This document shows, one piece after another, positions 1-11,200 of a stretch of 64,000 bases of DNA. The DNA lies in assembly GCA_903919975.1 (NCBI GenBank), contig CAIXKE010000066.1, positions 81,479 to 145,478 on the forward strand. Reading direction: 5' to 3'. A program made the translations under genes and the position numbers. The notes under the pieces are model-generated. The model worked only from the letters and a program-made list of their open reading frames with translations. It was not told the origin of the DNA and ran no database searches. This DNA comes from Akkermansiaceae bacterium (GTDB lineage: Bacteria > Verrucomicrobiota > Verrucomicrobiia > Verrucomicrobiales > Akkermansiaceae). Each line of letters starts with the position of its first letter. Position 1 is the first letter of the stretch.

Positions 1-109
1 ACCTTCATTTCCACCGTCGGCACCGTCCAAATTCGCGAGGCAAAAAATCCCCCGCTACTCCGGCAGGAGGTATTTCATGCGTGTGTGGAACACACGATCT
101 TGATCCGAA

Positions 110-2299
110 TTATTCCTGCACCACCCGCAGCCGCAGGAACCTTTTCAGCTGCCCGCCGATCGCTGCAGAATCCCGAATCTTCACCACGGTCCGGTCAGTC
201 TGGTCCACCGCGGAAATCACCTGCGAATGGCCAAATCCATCCGCTGATTTCCAAATTTCGGTCCACGTTCCCGATAGACCGTTATTCGCCTCCACCGCGC
301 AACTCAATCCTTGGGTAAACTTGCGGACCGGGAAGGTCAGCGTCAAAAAACGATCCGCAGGGGCCACTCCGACAATCCCTGAAAAAACCACGCCACTCGC
401 CTGACTCGACAACGCAGGGTTCCCCAAAAACGCGAACTCCTGCAAATTATTCCACCCATCCCCGTCTGGATCCTGCCCCAAACCACTCGCTCCGCCCGGA
501 AAAGAACTCCCCGCTGCCCACGTAGCAAAAGTATTACTGATGTTCACCGTGACGCTTTGAGAAGTCGTAAGATTGTCCAAATCCGTGGCGCTGAGCGTTA
601 CGGTCGTTTGCCCGACGGTTAGACCAACCAGATGAAGCTGTCCACTGACGATGCTCGCTGACGCGACGGCCGGGTTGCTATTTCCGGTAATGCTGTAACT
701 GAGCGTTGGAATCGTTGTGACCGAGTTCATCTTTACCAGTTTCGTCTGATCCATCGTGGCCGGCATACTCGAAACATTCAGAGGGAAATCCGTAAACAAG
801 GTGGCCGTGCCACTGCCGTTGAGAAACAAGTTGTAGTTACCGATCGGCAAATTGCTGATCGCTGTCGCCACCGCCATGCCATCCCCCGCGACCCGGCCGA
901 ACACCGTGAATCCGCCGTTTTGATTATCCAGGTTCGCACGATTGTCTCCCATGCTCACGAAAAACTGGCTGGTGGCGCTATTCGGATCGCCGCCAAGTTT
1001 AGCCATTGAAATCGTTTCTAACACATTTCCGATTCCAGGCTCGTTGACCACCGTGGGATTGGTGACGACGCTGGTGAAGTCACTATCCGTTCCCGCCCCT
1101 TTGAATCCCCCACCTTGGATCACAAAGCCCGCAATGCTCCGGTGAAATGCCACGTCGGTGTATTTCCCGCCATTCACATAACTCATGAAATTCGTCACCG
1201 TGGCGGGAGTCGCCGTATTGAATAAAATGAAATCCATATCGCCGAGCGTGGTACTAACCCGCACTGCGGATTCGGCCTCGGCATCGGTGAAGGTTCCGGC
1301 GAGAGGCGTATCCCGACTCGCCCCTAAAGCAGCCGTCCATGCCGGAATGATCGTGCCGATGACGGGCGCTCCAGCCACCGGGCGGACCCGGATGTAAAAA
1401 GCCTGCGTCAAGACGCCACCATTTGCAAAATTCACCGTGTAGCTCAGCGTGTAATTTCCCACCGCCGGATAAACCCCGCTGAGCACACCGGTGCTCGAGT
1501 CAAAACTCAGACCGCTCGGAACACCGGTCAACGCGCGCGAGACAACTGCGGAGCCACTGCCGGAAAGCTGCGTGAACGTGTGCGAAAACGAAGCACCAGG
1601 CGTGCTGGATGTGCCAGTCTTACTAGTCATACCATCAACGGTGGCCGTCGCGATATTAGATTCGCCGACTCCATTACTGATAGAGCCAAAATAGGGTTGG
1701 ACAATAAAGTTGTATGTCTTGGTCGCCTCGACAGTCGGGGCGGCGATTTGGCAGGCCGTGGTATCCGCACTTACCGACCCGAGATACGAATATTGAGATC
1801 CAAGGGAGCCATCCGCAGGAAGATAGAAAACATTGTATCCTGATTCATTCTGGACGTTAGACCATGAGAGATTAACCGCGGTTTGGCCGGGCACCGGGGC
1901 AGCCGTAAGAGTAAAGACAGTGGTGGTGATGGAACCCGAAGTGGTCGTTGCTGAATAAGCAGATCCATCAGAAGCCGATATTCTAAACTGATAAGTCGTA
2001 TTCGAGGATGCTCCGTTCAATGGAATGCTATAGGATCCTGTGGTAGTGGTGGTATTGGATGACCCCGTCGCCAGAAGAGCAAATTCCCCGCCATTTTCGC
2101 TGTATTCGATTTTCCAATGCGTCTCATCCGTCGAGTTATCATTCCACCTGATGAATATCACAGCGCCTCCCGATGCATCGCCAACGCCGATAGCGACACA
2201 ATTGGTCGGAGCGATCGGGGTAGCCCCCATGGCCATAGACATTCCCGAAAACATCAAAAGGACCAAGCGCCAGAAATTTAAATTCTCAAAAAAGGCCAT
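110..2299 (-). CDS. Secreted cyclophilin-type peptidyl-prolyl isomerase with N-terminal fibronectin-III/Ig-like regions
   Basis: ORF 110..2350; internal M at 2299 precedes a hydrophobic signal (NFWRLVLLMFSGMSMAMGA). Cyclophilin core VRVSTTLGDMDFILFNTATPATVTNFMSYVNGGKYTDVAFHRSIAGFVIQGGGF...SATSQFFVSMGDN...FTVFGRV. Confidence 0.85.
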   Translation of the reverse strand: MAFFENLNFWRLVLLMFSGMSMAMGATPIAPTNCVAIGVGDASGGAVIFIRWNDNSTDETHWKIEYSENGGEFALLATGSSNTTTTTGSYSIPLNGASSNTTYQFRISASDGSAYSATTTSGSITTTVFTLTAAPVPGQTAVNLSWSNVQNESGYNVFYLPADGSLGSQYSYLGSVSADTTACQIAAPTVEATKTYNFIVQPYFGSISNGVGESNIATATVDGMTSKTGTSSTPGASFSHTFTQLSGSGSAVVSRALTGVPSGLSFDSSTGVLSGVYPAVGNYTLSYTVNFANGGVLTQAFYIRVRPVAGAPVIGTIIPAWTAALGASRDTPLAGTFTDAEAESAVRVSTTLGDMDFILFNTATPATVTNFMSYVNGGKYTDVAFHRSIAGFVIQGGGFKGAGTDSDFTSVVTNPTVVNEPGIGNVLETISMAKLGGDPNSATSQFFVSMGDNRANLDNQNGGFTVFGRVAGDGMAVATAISNLPIGNYNLFLNGSGTATLFTDFPLNVSSMPATMDQTKLVKMNSVTTIPTLSYSITGNSNPAVASASIVSGQLHLVGLTVGQTTVTLSATDLDNLTTSQSVTVNISNTFATWAAGSSFPGGASGLGQDPDGDGWNNLQEFAFLGNPALSSQASGVVFSGIVGVAPADRFLTLTFPVRKFTQGLSCAVEANNGLSGTWTEIWKSADGFGHSQVISAVDQTDRTVVKIRDSAAIGGQLKRFLRLRVVQE

Positions 2300-2451
2300 G
2301 AATGAGGTTGATACGCAATGGGTTACGCGACATAAAGGCACTGAAATCACAGACCTAAAGTCAATCCGATAATCCTGCCGGTGGGCATTTCAAACACCAA
2401 TCACGCATCCCGCCATAAGCAAACTCCCGGAAAAAAACAGTGAACTCATGC

Positions 2452-5400
2452 TCAAGGTTTGCTGAAAACCTCGTTTTCCTTGCTCCACAATTCCGCACAT
2501 TCGTAAACCGGCTTCCAATGATCCATGCCGATGGTCCAGATCATTTTGAGCGGTGGCTTGATGGTGATATCATCGATCTTTTGCTTGAGCCCTTCCACAT
2601 CAACGGGCCCCACGACTTCGCCTTTAAAGACATAATACCATTCGCCGACCCGGCCTTCGGCGACTGGAATCGGAAGTCCCATGGCAGCGGCATTGAAACG
2701 TTGCGCACGGGCGGCGGCGCGCTCGGCGATCATCGCTTTGGTTTCCTCCTCAGCTCTTGCCTCGGCTTCCTCTTCCTTCTTGACCTTGATTTTTTCCTCC
2801 TCCGCCCATGCTTTGGCTTCTTCTTCCCTCCTGATTCTGCCTTCTTCAGCAGCTTGGGTCTGTTCGTCGCGAGCTTTGGTAGGCGCAGAGTCTTCGGCTT
2901 GGGGAGCGACTCCCAGCGATGCCCTCTCCTCCACGGCACCTATGACCTTGGTGGTCTCTTCGGCTATAACACGGATCAACGCGGCCTCGGATTCAGCCTC
3001 CTTGCGGGCGTTTTCCGTCGCTATCTTCAATTCTTCGCGGGCTTTGGCCCGGATGGCCGCCAATTCCTGCTCGGTGTTTTGGCGTGCTTGTTCGATGGCG
3101 GATTTGAGTTCCTCCTGAGCCTGGGCCCGCATGGCGGCAAGTTCGGCGATCGCCTCTTGGCGCGCCTGCTCTGCGGCGGCGGCCTGTGCGGCGGCGACTT
3201 TCGCCTGTTCCTCGGCGAGCTGTTTGGTCGCGAGGATGGAGCGCTCTTCCTGTTCGGCCCGTTGTTTGGCCAAAGCCAGGGCCTTGGCCTCCTCCTCGAC
3301 GTGGGCTTTCGCTGTCGCAGCGGCATTGGCATGGGCAGCGGCCTCCATTCGTGCTTGGTCCGCAGCAGCGGCCGCGGCTTTGGCATCTTCTTCGGCTTTA
3401 GCACGGATGGCCGCCAATTCCTGTTCGGAATTGTGGCGTGCTTGTTCGATAGCAGCCTTGAGTTCCACTTGGGCTTTTGCGCGGATGGCGGCTACTTCAG
3501 CCGTCGCCTCTTGGCGCGCCTGCTCAGCAGCGGCTTGGGCGGCGGCAGCACGTTCTTCCTCCTCGGCACGTGCTTTCACGGCGGCAACGGCTTCAGCTTG
3601 GGCGGCGGCCTCCAGACGGGCCTTCTCCGCCGCCCGCACATCCTCCTCGGCTCTAATACGGATGGATGCGGCTTCGGCCTCCGCTTCCTTGCGGGCATTT
3701 TCCGCCGCAGTCTTCGCCTCTTCGCGGGCATTGGCCCGGATGGCCGCTAATTCCAGTTCCGTATTGTGATGGGCTTGTTCGATGGCGGCCTTGAGTTCCT
3801 CTTGGGCTTTTGCGCGGATGGCGGCAAGTTCGGCAGTCGCCTCCTGGCGTGCCCGCTCGGCTGCTGCTTGTGACGCGGCTGCATGTTCTGCGGCGGCTTT
3901 TGCCTGCTCCTCGGCGATCCGTTTGGCCGCGGCGGCGGCGCGCTCTTGCTGCTCGATCCGCTGTTTGGCCAAAGCGAGCGCTCTAGCGTCCTCCTCGGCA
4001 TGTGCTTTCACCGCGGCAGCAGCTTCTGCCTGGGCGGCGGCCTCCATTCGTGCTTGCCCCGCAGCAGCGGCCGCAGCTTTGACCTCCACCTCGGCTTTGG
4101 CGCGGATGGATGCGGCCTCAGATTCCGCCTCTTCGCTGGCCTTGGCACGGATTGCCGCTAATTCCTGATCGGTATTTCGGCGTGCTTGTTCGATAGCGGC
4201 CTTGAGTTCCTCTTGGGCTTTTGCGCGTATAGAGGCAACTTCAGCCGTCGCCTCATGACGCGCCTGCTCGATCAACGACTTGGCGCTTTGCTCCGCCTCG
4301 GCAGATAGAAAAGCAGACTTTGCCTCGGCTTCGAGGCGTGCTTTTTCGACAATATCCCGCGCTTTTTTTTCGGCTTCGACTTTTTCGGCTTCGGCTTTTT
4401 CCGCCGCAGCTTGAGCGGCGGCAGCGTGTTCCGCAGCGGTTTTGGCCTGCTCTTCGGCGAGTTGTTTGGACGCGGCGGCGGCTCGTTCTTCCTCCTCGGT
4501 CCGCTGTTTGGCCTGCGCCATAGCCTTGGTTTCCTTCTCGGCATGGGCTTTCGCGGCAGCGGCAGCTTCGGCCTGAGCAGCGGCTTCCAGACGGGTATTC
4601 TCCGCCGCGGCGGTCGCCGACCGGGCATACTCCTCGGCTTTGGCACGGATCAGAGAGGCCTCGGACTCCGCCTCCTTACGGGCGCTATCCGCCGCTGCCT
4701 CCGCATCTTCGCTAGCCTTGGCCCGGATTGCCGCTAATTCCTGATCGGTATTTCGGCGTGCTTGTTCGATGGCAGCCTTGAGTTCTTCTTGGGCTTTTGC
4801 GCGGATGGCGGCAACTTCAGCCGTCGCCTCATGACGCGCCTGCTCGATCAACGACTTGGCGCTTTGCTCCGCCTCGGCAGATAGGGCGTCCGCCTTCGCT
4901 TCAGCCTCGAGGCGTGCTTTTTCGACAATATCCCGCGCTTTTTTTTCGGCTTCGACTTTTTCGGCTTCGGCTTTTTCGGCTTCGGCTTTTTCGGCTTCGG
5001 CTTTTTCCGCCGCAGCTTGAGCGGCGGCAGCGTGTTCCGCAGCGGATTTGGCCTGCTCTTCGGCGAGTTGTTTGGACGCGGCGGCGGCTCGTTCTTCCTC
5101 CTCGGTCCGCTGTTTGGCCTGCGCCATAGCCTTGGTTTCCTTCTCGGCATGGGCTTTCGCCGCCGCGGCAGCTTCGGCCTGAGCGGCGGCTTCCAGACGG
5201 GCATTCTCCGCCGCGGCGGTCGCCGCCCGGGCATACTCCTCGGCTTTGGCACGGATCAGAGCGGCCTCGGACTCCGCCTCCTTGCGGGCGCTATCCGCCG
5301 CTGCCTCCGCCTCTTCGCTGGCCTTGGCCCGGATTGCAGCCATTTCCTGTTCGGTCTTGTAGCGTGCCTGTTCGATGGCGGCCTTGAGTTCCTCTTGGGC

Positions 5401-7734
5401 TTTGGCGCGGATGGCGGCAACTTCGGCTGTCGCCTCTTGGCGTGCCTTTTCCGCAGCGGCAGCCTGTTCCTCAGCGGCTCTGGCATACTCCTCGGCGAGC
5501 CGCTTGGCGGCGGCGACGGCACGCTCTTCCTCCTCGGTCCGTTGCTTGGCCAGAGCAAATGCCTTGGCCTCCTCCTCAGCGCGGACTTTTGCGGCGGCGG
5601 CAGCTTTGGCTTCCTCTTCGGCGCGGGCTATTGCAGCTGCAGCGGCTTTGGCTAATTCTTCGGCACGATGGAGCGTCGCCTCTGCTTTGAGTCGTTCCTC
5701 GGCTTCCAACTGCTGGGCCTTGATTCGCTTGGTTTCTTCTTCGAGTCGTTTCCTTTCCTCCTCCGCCTTCGCTTCCTCCTCCGCACGTTGTCTGGAGATC
5801 TCGGCAGCCTTGGCTTTTTTCTCCTCCTCCGCACGATCTCTCGCCGCAGCTTCTTCGGCGGCTTTGATAGCAGCTTCTTCGGCGGCCTTTACCGCGGCTT
5901 CCGCAGCAACCTCTGCGGCTGCTTTCGCGGCAGCTTCTGCCGCAGCTTTCTCGGTGGCTTCTACCGCAGGTTTAACTGGGCTGACCTTCGGGGGGGCCGA
6001 CGGAATCAGGATTTTTCTGACTCCCGGTTTCGGAGTGACTGCCGCTGGCGGCGCTTCAGTCAGTGGCTGGCCATCTATGTTAACGGCGTCCTCTTCCACA
6101 AGTTTCGCAGCTGGGATCTCAGCGGCTCCAGCCACAGATTGAACCGGACTAACCTTCACGGTCGCTGCCGGAAAGAGAATCCTTTTGATTCCCGGTTTCG
6201 GGATGGTTGCTGCCAGCGTTGCGGACCGCTGCGGTCCGTTTGTCATGACGGCAGATTCTTCCGCAGCTGGAGTCTCTTCGACTTTAACTGCAGTTTGAAC
6301 CGAACTGACCTTCACCGGCGCTGCGGGGAAAAGGATTTGTTTGATTCCCGGTTTCGGAGTGACTGCTGCTGACGGCCTTTCGGGCTGTGGCGGCACAATT
6401 GCCTTGGCGGCGGGTTTGGCATCCTGGCCACCAGAAGCCCCATAAGTGGAGTCGAAGCGGCGGTATTTCAGAGCGACGCGGTCCGCAGGGATTGTGACGG
6501 CGGGTGGTGGGGTAATCTTGGCGTCCTTTTTCGCGAACTGCTGATAAAGATCGTTATGGAGTTCCTCCCCTTTGACCTGCTTGAGCGTAGAAACCACGAT
6601 GGGGGGCATCTGAAAATCAGTCCCGAGGCCTTCCATAGGGTCGATCGAAGGCCATGGCAGGTCTCCTAGAGAAGGACGTAGCTCCTTAAAATTCCCCCAC
6701 AGAAATCGCGCGTCGTCCGTCCACAGAATGAAGTGTTCAAGGTCGGGATTGACCAGATTAGGATCTGCCTCAAGGGCCGCGCCGTAGAAGCGTGCCGATT
6801 GCAGAACCATGCCGTGGTGTAGGAGGGCATTGGCCAAGCCCATGTTTTGCACAGCCTTTCCGCGGTTTTGTTCAAGAACCGCAGTGAGCAGGCGGATGGC
6901 CTTCCGAGGTTGGTCCCTGGCAAGGATCCGGGCGGCAAACGCAAGGTCGAGGTCGATGCTTGGTATCGGGTCAGACTCCCAGATAAGGGCGGCGGCTTCA
7001 CGGTATTCACCGTGATCGTAGAGCATGTGAGTCAACTGCTGGCGCGTATCCCAGTCGCCTGAATTTGCCGCCAGCTTTTGGCGCAGGACCTCGCTGCCGG
7101 CAAGCAGCTGATCGCGGGAGACGCCTAGGGCTGCCCCAGAGGCTGAAGATGGAGAGAGAGGCATCACGCCATCGATCGGCTTGAGCTTGGGAACCGCGAT
7201 GGGAGTGGTATGTTGGCTAACGCGGCTGGTGAGCGAGAGAGCTTCCCTCGAATCGCGCGTCATCCATGGCAGTTCGCCGAGTTGCGGACTATGGCCCTTC
7301 AAGCCTCCCCACATCGATTGTTCGTCGTCGCTCCAGAGCATGAAATGTTCCAGCTCAGGACTGACGAGTTGCGGATTGGTTTCAAGGGCCGCGCCGTAGA
7401 AGCGTGCCGATTGCAGAACCATGCCGTTGTAAAGGAGAGCGTTGGCCATTCCCATGTTTTGCTCGGCCTTGTCGCGGTTTTGTTCGAGAACCCCAGTAAG
7501 CAAGCGGATGGCCTTACGGGGCTGGTCTTTAGCAAGGATCCGGGCAGCTGATGCGAGGTCGAGGTCTGTGGCCGGAATTTCGTTCGCCTCCCAGATGAGC
7601 GCGGAGGCTTTATGGAGAGTTCCCTGATCGTAAAGCAAGCACGCCACCTGATGGCGTGCATCCCAATCCGCTGGGTTGGCTTTCAATCTCTCGCGTAGAG
7701 GTTTTTCTTCGATGAGGTTTAGTTCGGGACTCAC
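2452..7734 (-). CDS. Giant Ala/Glu-rich coiled-coil protein with duplicated N-terminal TPR-like modules and C-terminal GYF_2-like domain
   Basis: 1760 aa ORF. Two N-terminal copies of (W)D.R.Q...LLYD.G....A..LIWE...IP..DLDLA.AARILA.DQPRKAIRLLT.VLEQNR.KA.QNMG.ANALL..GMVLQSARFYGAALE; long AxxxA/E heptad region; C-term GEWYYVFKGEVVGPVDVEGLKQKI...MIWTIGMDHWKPVYECAELW. Confidence 0.85.
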   Translation of the reverse strand: MSPELNLIEEKPLRERLKANPADWDARHQVACLLYDQGTLHKASALIWEANEIPATDLDLASAARILAKDQPRKAIRLLTGVLEQNRDKAEQNMGMANALLYNGMVLQSARFYGAALETNPQLVSPELEHFMLWSDDEQSMWGGLKGHSPQLGELPWMTRDSREALSLTSRVSQHTTPIAVPKLKPIDGVMPLSPSSASGAALGVSRDQLLAGSEVLRQKLAANSGDWDTRQQLTHMLYDHGEYREAAALIWESDPIPSIDLDLAFAARILARDQPRKAIRLLTAVLEQNRGKAVQNMGLANALLHHGMVLQSARFYGAALEADPNLVNPDLEHFILWTDDARFLWGNFKELRPSLGDLPWPSIDPMEGLGTDFQMPPIVVSTLKQVKGEELHNDLYQQFAKKDAKITPPPAVTIPADRVALKYRRFDSTYGASGGQDAKPAAKAIVPPQPERPSAAVTPKPGIKQILFPAAPVKVSSVQTAVKVEETPAAEESAVMTNGPQRSATLAATIPKPGIKRILFPAATVKVSPVQSVAGAAEIPAAKLVEEDAVNIDGQPLTEAPPAAVTPKPGVRKILIPSAPPKVSPVKPAVEATEKAAAEAAAKAAAEVAAEAAVKAAEEAAIKAAEEAAARDRAEEEKKAKAAEISRQRAEEEAKAEEERKRLEEETKRIKAQQLEAEERLKAEATLHRAEELAKAAAAAIARAEEEAKAAAAAKVRAEEEAKAFALAKQRTEEEERAVAAAKRLAEEYARAAEEQAAAAEKARQEATAEVAAIRAKAQEELKAAIEQARYKTEQEMAAIRAKASEEAEAAADSARKEAESEAALIRAKAEEYARAATAAAENARLEAAAQAEAAAAAKAHAEKETKAMAQAKQRTEEEERAAAASKQLAEEQAKSAAEHAAAAQAAAEKAEAEKAEAEKAEAEKVEAEKKARDIVEKARLEAEAKADALSAEAEQSAKSLIEQARHEATAEVAAIRAKAQEELKAAIEQARRNTDQELAAIRAKASEDAEAAADSARKEAESEASLIRAKAEEYARSATAAAENTRLEAAAQAEAAAAAKAHAEKETKAMAQAKQRTEEEERAAAASKQLAEEQAKTAAEHAAAAQAAAEKAEAEKVEAEKKARDIVEKARLEAEAKSAFLSAEAEQSAKSLIEQARHEATAEVASIRAKAQEELKAAIEQARRNTDQELAAIRAKASEEAESEAASIRAKAEVEVKAAAAAAGQARMEAAAQAEAAAAVKAHAEEDARALALAKQRIEQQERAAAAAKRIAEEQAKAAAEHAAASQAAAERARQEATAELAAIRAKAQEELKAAIEQAHHNTELELAAIRANAREEAKTAAENARKEAEAEAASIRIRAEEDVRAAEKARLEAAAQAEAVAAVKARAEEEERAAAAQAAAEQARQEATAEVAAIRAKAQVELKAAIEQARHNSEQELAAIRAKAEEDAKAAAAAADQARMEAAAHANAAATAKAHVEEEAKALALAKQRAEQEERSILATKQLAEEQAKVAAAQAAAAEQARQEAIAELAAMRAQAQEELKSAIEQARQNTEQELAAIRAKAREELKIATENARKEAESEAALIRVIAEETTKVIGAVEERASLGVAPQAEDSAPTKARDEQTQAAEEGRIRREEEAKAWAEEEKIKVKKEEEAEARAEEETKAMIAERAAARAQRFNAAAMGLPIPVAEGRVGEWYYVFKGEVVGPVDVEGLKQKIDDITIKPPLKMIWTIGMDHWKPVYECAELWSKENEVFSKP
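4250..5330 (-). repeat. Large near-identical intragenic duplication (about 190-200 aa unit) inside the coiled-coil gene
   Basis: Sequence from cgcctgctcgatcaacgacttggcgctttgctccgcctcggcagatag through ...gctttggcacggatcag occurs at about 4260-4655 and again at about 4840-5260; copies differ in the number of ggcttcggcttttt (AEAEK) units. Confidence 0.8.
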
Positions 7735-8221
7735 GGTTTAAGTAGGCGCATAAAGGTTTGTTTTTTAACATTCACAGTGATCGGATCTTCCTCAAATATT
7801 ATGGGAAGCGTGGTCATTTTGCAAATCCGTCATCATTTTTACACCCAATTAGTGAGATTTTAAGATTTTTCCATACGCCAGTATACAGCATTGGGGGAAT
7901 GCGGGGGGGATATTGGACAAACGGGACAATGCGTGCGCCCGGGAGAGAGCGGAGTCCAGTAGGTTTTTCAAATATGTGATGATATTCACGATCTAATGAA
8001 CTTTATACAGCCTTAAGTCAGGCGCTGGATGGCTTACGCGAAAACTGGAGGTCTGCCACCATGGCGTTTGGATTGCTCCACGCGCCTGACGCATGCCTTA
8101 TCGTTGGGTTGCACGGATGCCGGAATCGCGGAAAATTGGCTCATCTTCCGGTATTTCGTCTCATTTTTGTCGGGGAATCCCGCTTGCCCCTCGACTGTCT
8201 TGTGCCTAGTGTTCCATCTCC

Positions 8222-11200
8222 ATGCCGGTTCGGATTCTAAAAACCCTGCGAGTGCCTTTGTCTGGCTTGGCGGCTGCCCTTGGCTTGGGCCTAGCCTCAC
8301 CGGTTCACGGGCAGGCGCCACCCTCGCCAGCTCCCGCGCAATTCGATCCGTCCGACGTCTATTTCCAAGGCTATCTGTCCACACGATCCGCCGAACAGTT
8401 GGAAGCGGCTGGAAACTTCATCGGAGCCCTGGAAAAACTCCGCAAAGCCGATCAATTGTTCGGGGCAGTACGCACTTATTATCCCGAGTGGAAACCGGAA
8501 ATGGTCAATGGCCGTTGCGAAAAAAACACCGAAGCCATCGGCAAGGTGCAAGCGAAAGCCGAAGAACAACTCAAGGCTAACCGCAACACCGTCGCCGAAC
8601 TCGAAGGCGGAGAAAAAAAATCAGGCACCCTGATCGACCCCGCCAAAGACTTCATCCCTCCCACTCGCGAAATTCTGAAAGTCGATCCTCTTGTTGCCCG
8701 CCGTCTCGCCGATGCCGAAGCCGAGGTTAAACGACTTCGTGATCTGGCCGCAAAAGCCAAACGCACCACCCCTCCTCAATCCACGCCACCGCCCCCTGCC
8801 AACGATCAGGAGCGCCTGCGCGATCAATCCCGCCTCAGCGATGTGACGCGCCAGCGCGACGCCCTGCAAACCGAACTCCGGAATGCCGAAAAGGACGCCC
8901 AAGCCCTCCGCGATCGACTCGCCCAAGCCCCGGCCCCAAGCGAAATCAAAACCCTCAACCAACGCATCGGGATCCTCCAGCAAGACCGCGAAAGCGCCAC
9001 CCGCCGCCTCGCCGATGCGGAAACCGAAATCAAAAAACTCCGCGATCTGGCCTCAAACCCCAAACCCGCCACCCTTGCCAACGATCAGGAACGCCGGCGC
9101 GATCAATCCCGCCTCAACGATGTGACGCGCCAGCGCGACGCCCTACAAGCCGAACTCCGGACTTCCGAAAACGACGCCAAAGCCCTCCGCGCCCGTCTCG
9201 CCGAGGCCCCAGCTCCAAACGAAATCAAAACCCTCAACCAACGCATCGGAATCCTTCAGCAAGACCGCGAGAACGCCGCTCGCCGCCTCGCCGATGCGGA
9301 AAATGAAGTCCAAAAACTCCGCGATCTAGCTGCAAACGCCAAAACCTTCACCCCAACTCCCGCAGCCCCAACCAATGATCAGGAAAATCTGCGCGACAAA
9401 TCCCGCCTCAACGATTTGGCGCGCCAGCGCGATGCCCTGCAAGCCGAACTCCGGAATGCCGAAAACGACGCCAAAGCCCTCCGCGCCCGTCTCGCCGAAG
9501 CCCCGGCCGCAAACGAAATTAAAACCCTCAACCAACGCATCGGAATCCTCCAACAAGACCGCGAAAGCGCCACCCGCCGCCTCGCCGATGCGGAAAATGA
9601 AATCAAAAAACTTCGCGATCTAGCAGCTAACGCCAAACCCGCCACCCCTCCCCCTACCCCAGCGGATGATCCGGAACGCTTGCGCGATAAATCCCGCCTC
9701 AACGATGTGACGCGCCAACGCGATTCCCTGAACGCCGATCTGAAGGCCGCCGAAAACAATCTGCAAATTCTCCGCTCCCGCCTCGCCGCCGCCCCGGTCG
9801 AGAGCGAAATGAAAAATCTCAACCAACGCATCCAAACGCTCGAACAAGAACGTGAGGCCATGTCTATGGCGCTCCGCCAAAGCCAAGGCGCCCACAGCGA
9901 GGCGATGACCAACATCGCCAGCCTCCAAACCGAACTGGCTGGCCTCCAAACCCAATTGAAAACCGAACGGCAAAAATACACCGACCTCAACCGCGACTCG
10001 AGCGCCGAGCGCAAGGTCGCCAATGACGTCGTTGCCGGACAAAGACGCCAACTCGATATCCTTGAAAAGCAACTCGAAACAAAAAATACCCAGCTCGCCG
10101 AAGCCAATAACCGCATCAGCAGTCTGATGAACGAGCTCCAGCAGAGCCACGACGCCTTCGCCCAAATCCGCGACGAACGAGACTCCTTGCTCCAAGAGCG
10201 CGACCAAATGGCAGCCCTCCTCAAGCTCAATGAAGGTGGCAGGATCCAGCAACTCATCGAGCAAAACATGGCACTCGCCAAAACCCTCCGCGAAGCCAAC
10301 GAAAAGTTCGAACGTGTCAGCCGTGACAACAGCGCCGACAAGGACGCCATCGCCGACGCCGCACGCGATCTCGCCATCGCCAAATCTCAAATCAACCGCC
10401 TCCACCAAGACAAACGCGCCCAAGACAAACGCCTCGCCGAATTGGAAAGCCGTCTCAAAACCGAGGAACAAGCACTCGCTAAAGGACAAGTCTCCGCCGA
10501 CCCCGCCGAAGTGGAAGTCCTGCGCGATATCATCAAACGCCAACTCCGCATCCAGGAACGCCGCCGCCAGGCACGAGACCTGTTAGTCGAAGCCGCCCGC
10601 GACCTCGGCTCACAAGACGAACGCCTCGCCAAAGCCATCGCCTTGTTCGACGCCCAGGAAATCGCCCTCACCCCGGAAGAACAAAAACTCATCGCCGACA
10701 AACAAGTGGACGGTGAATTCGTCTCCCCCTTTGCCAGAGATCGCGCCGTTGTCGGAGTGGCCACAGCCGAACTCAACCGCGACATCAATATCTTCGAACG
10801 CACCGCCGAAAAATCCTTCATGGCCGGCCGCCTCCTGCCAACTCGCGAACTCTATGAAATGATTCTCGAACAAAACCCCGGCCACACCCCGTCACTCTGC
10901 AAACTCGGGATCGTCCACCTCAAACTCAATGAACCGCAGGCCGCCTCCGATGCCTTCCGCCGCGCTCTCGAACTCGATTCCAACAACTCATACGCCTTCC
11001 GCATGTTCGGTTACTCCCTCATGAAACTCGGCGATATTCCCGCTGCCGAACAAGCCGCCCGTCGCTCGGTCGAACTCGCTCCAAACGACGCAAAAAACCA
11101 CGTGCTACTCGCCAACTTGTGTTACCGCCTCGGCCGCTCCGGCGAAGCGGAATCCCACTTCAAAGCAGCCATCACCGCAGATCCCCTGCCCAGCGAACCC

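Noticed and set aside
2440-6372. Plus-strand ORFs of 436, 255, 234 and 212 aa opposite the 1760-aa gene
   Set aside because: Antisense of Ala/Glu-rich repeats, giving Leu/Phe/Gly or Ser/Ala low-complexity sequence; the minus-strand ORF has clear domain content.
8016-8090. 9-bp inverted repeat gtcaggcgc/gcgcctgac in the intergenic region between the two coiled-coil genes
   Set aside because: Short arms with ~65 bp spacing; could be chance in GC-rich sequence.
9379-10543. Long minus-strand ORFs (334 and 307 aa) opposite the TPR/coiled-coil gene
   Set aside because: Low-complexity antisense translations (Ser/Arg/Ala or Gly/Val rich) of a GC-rich coiled-coil gene; no domains, no start context.
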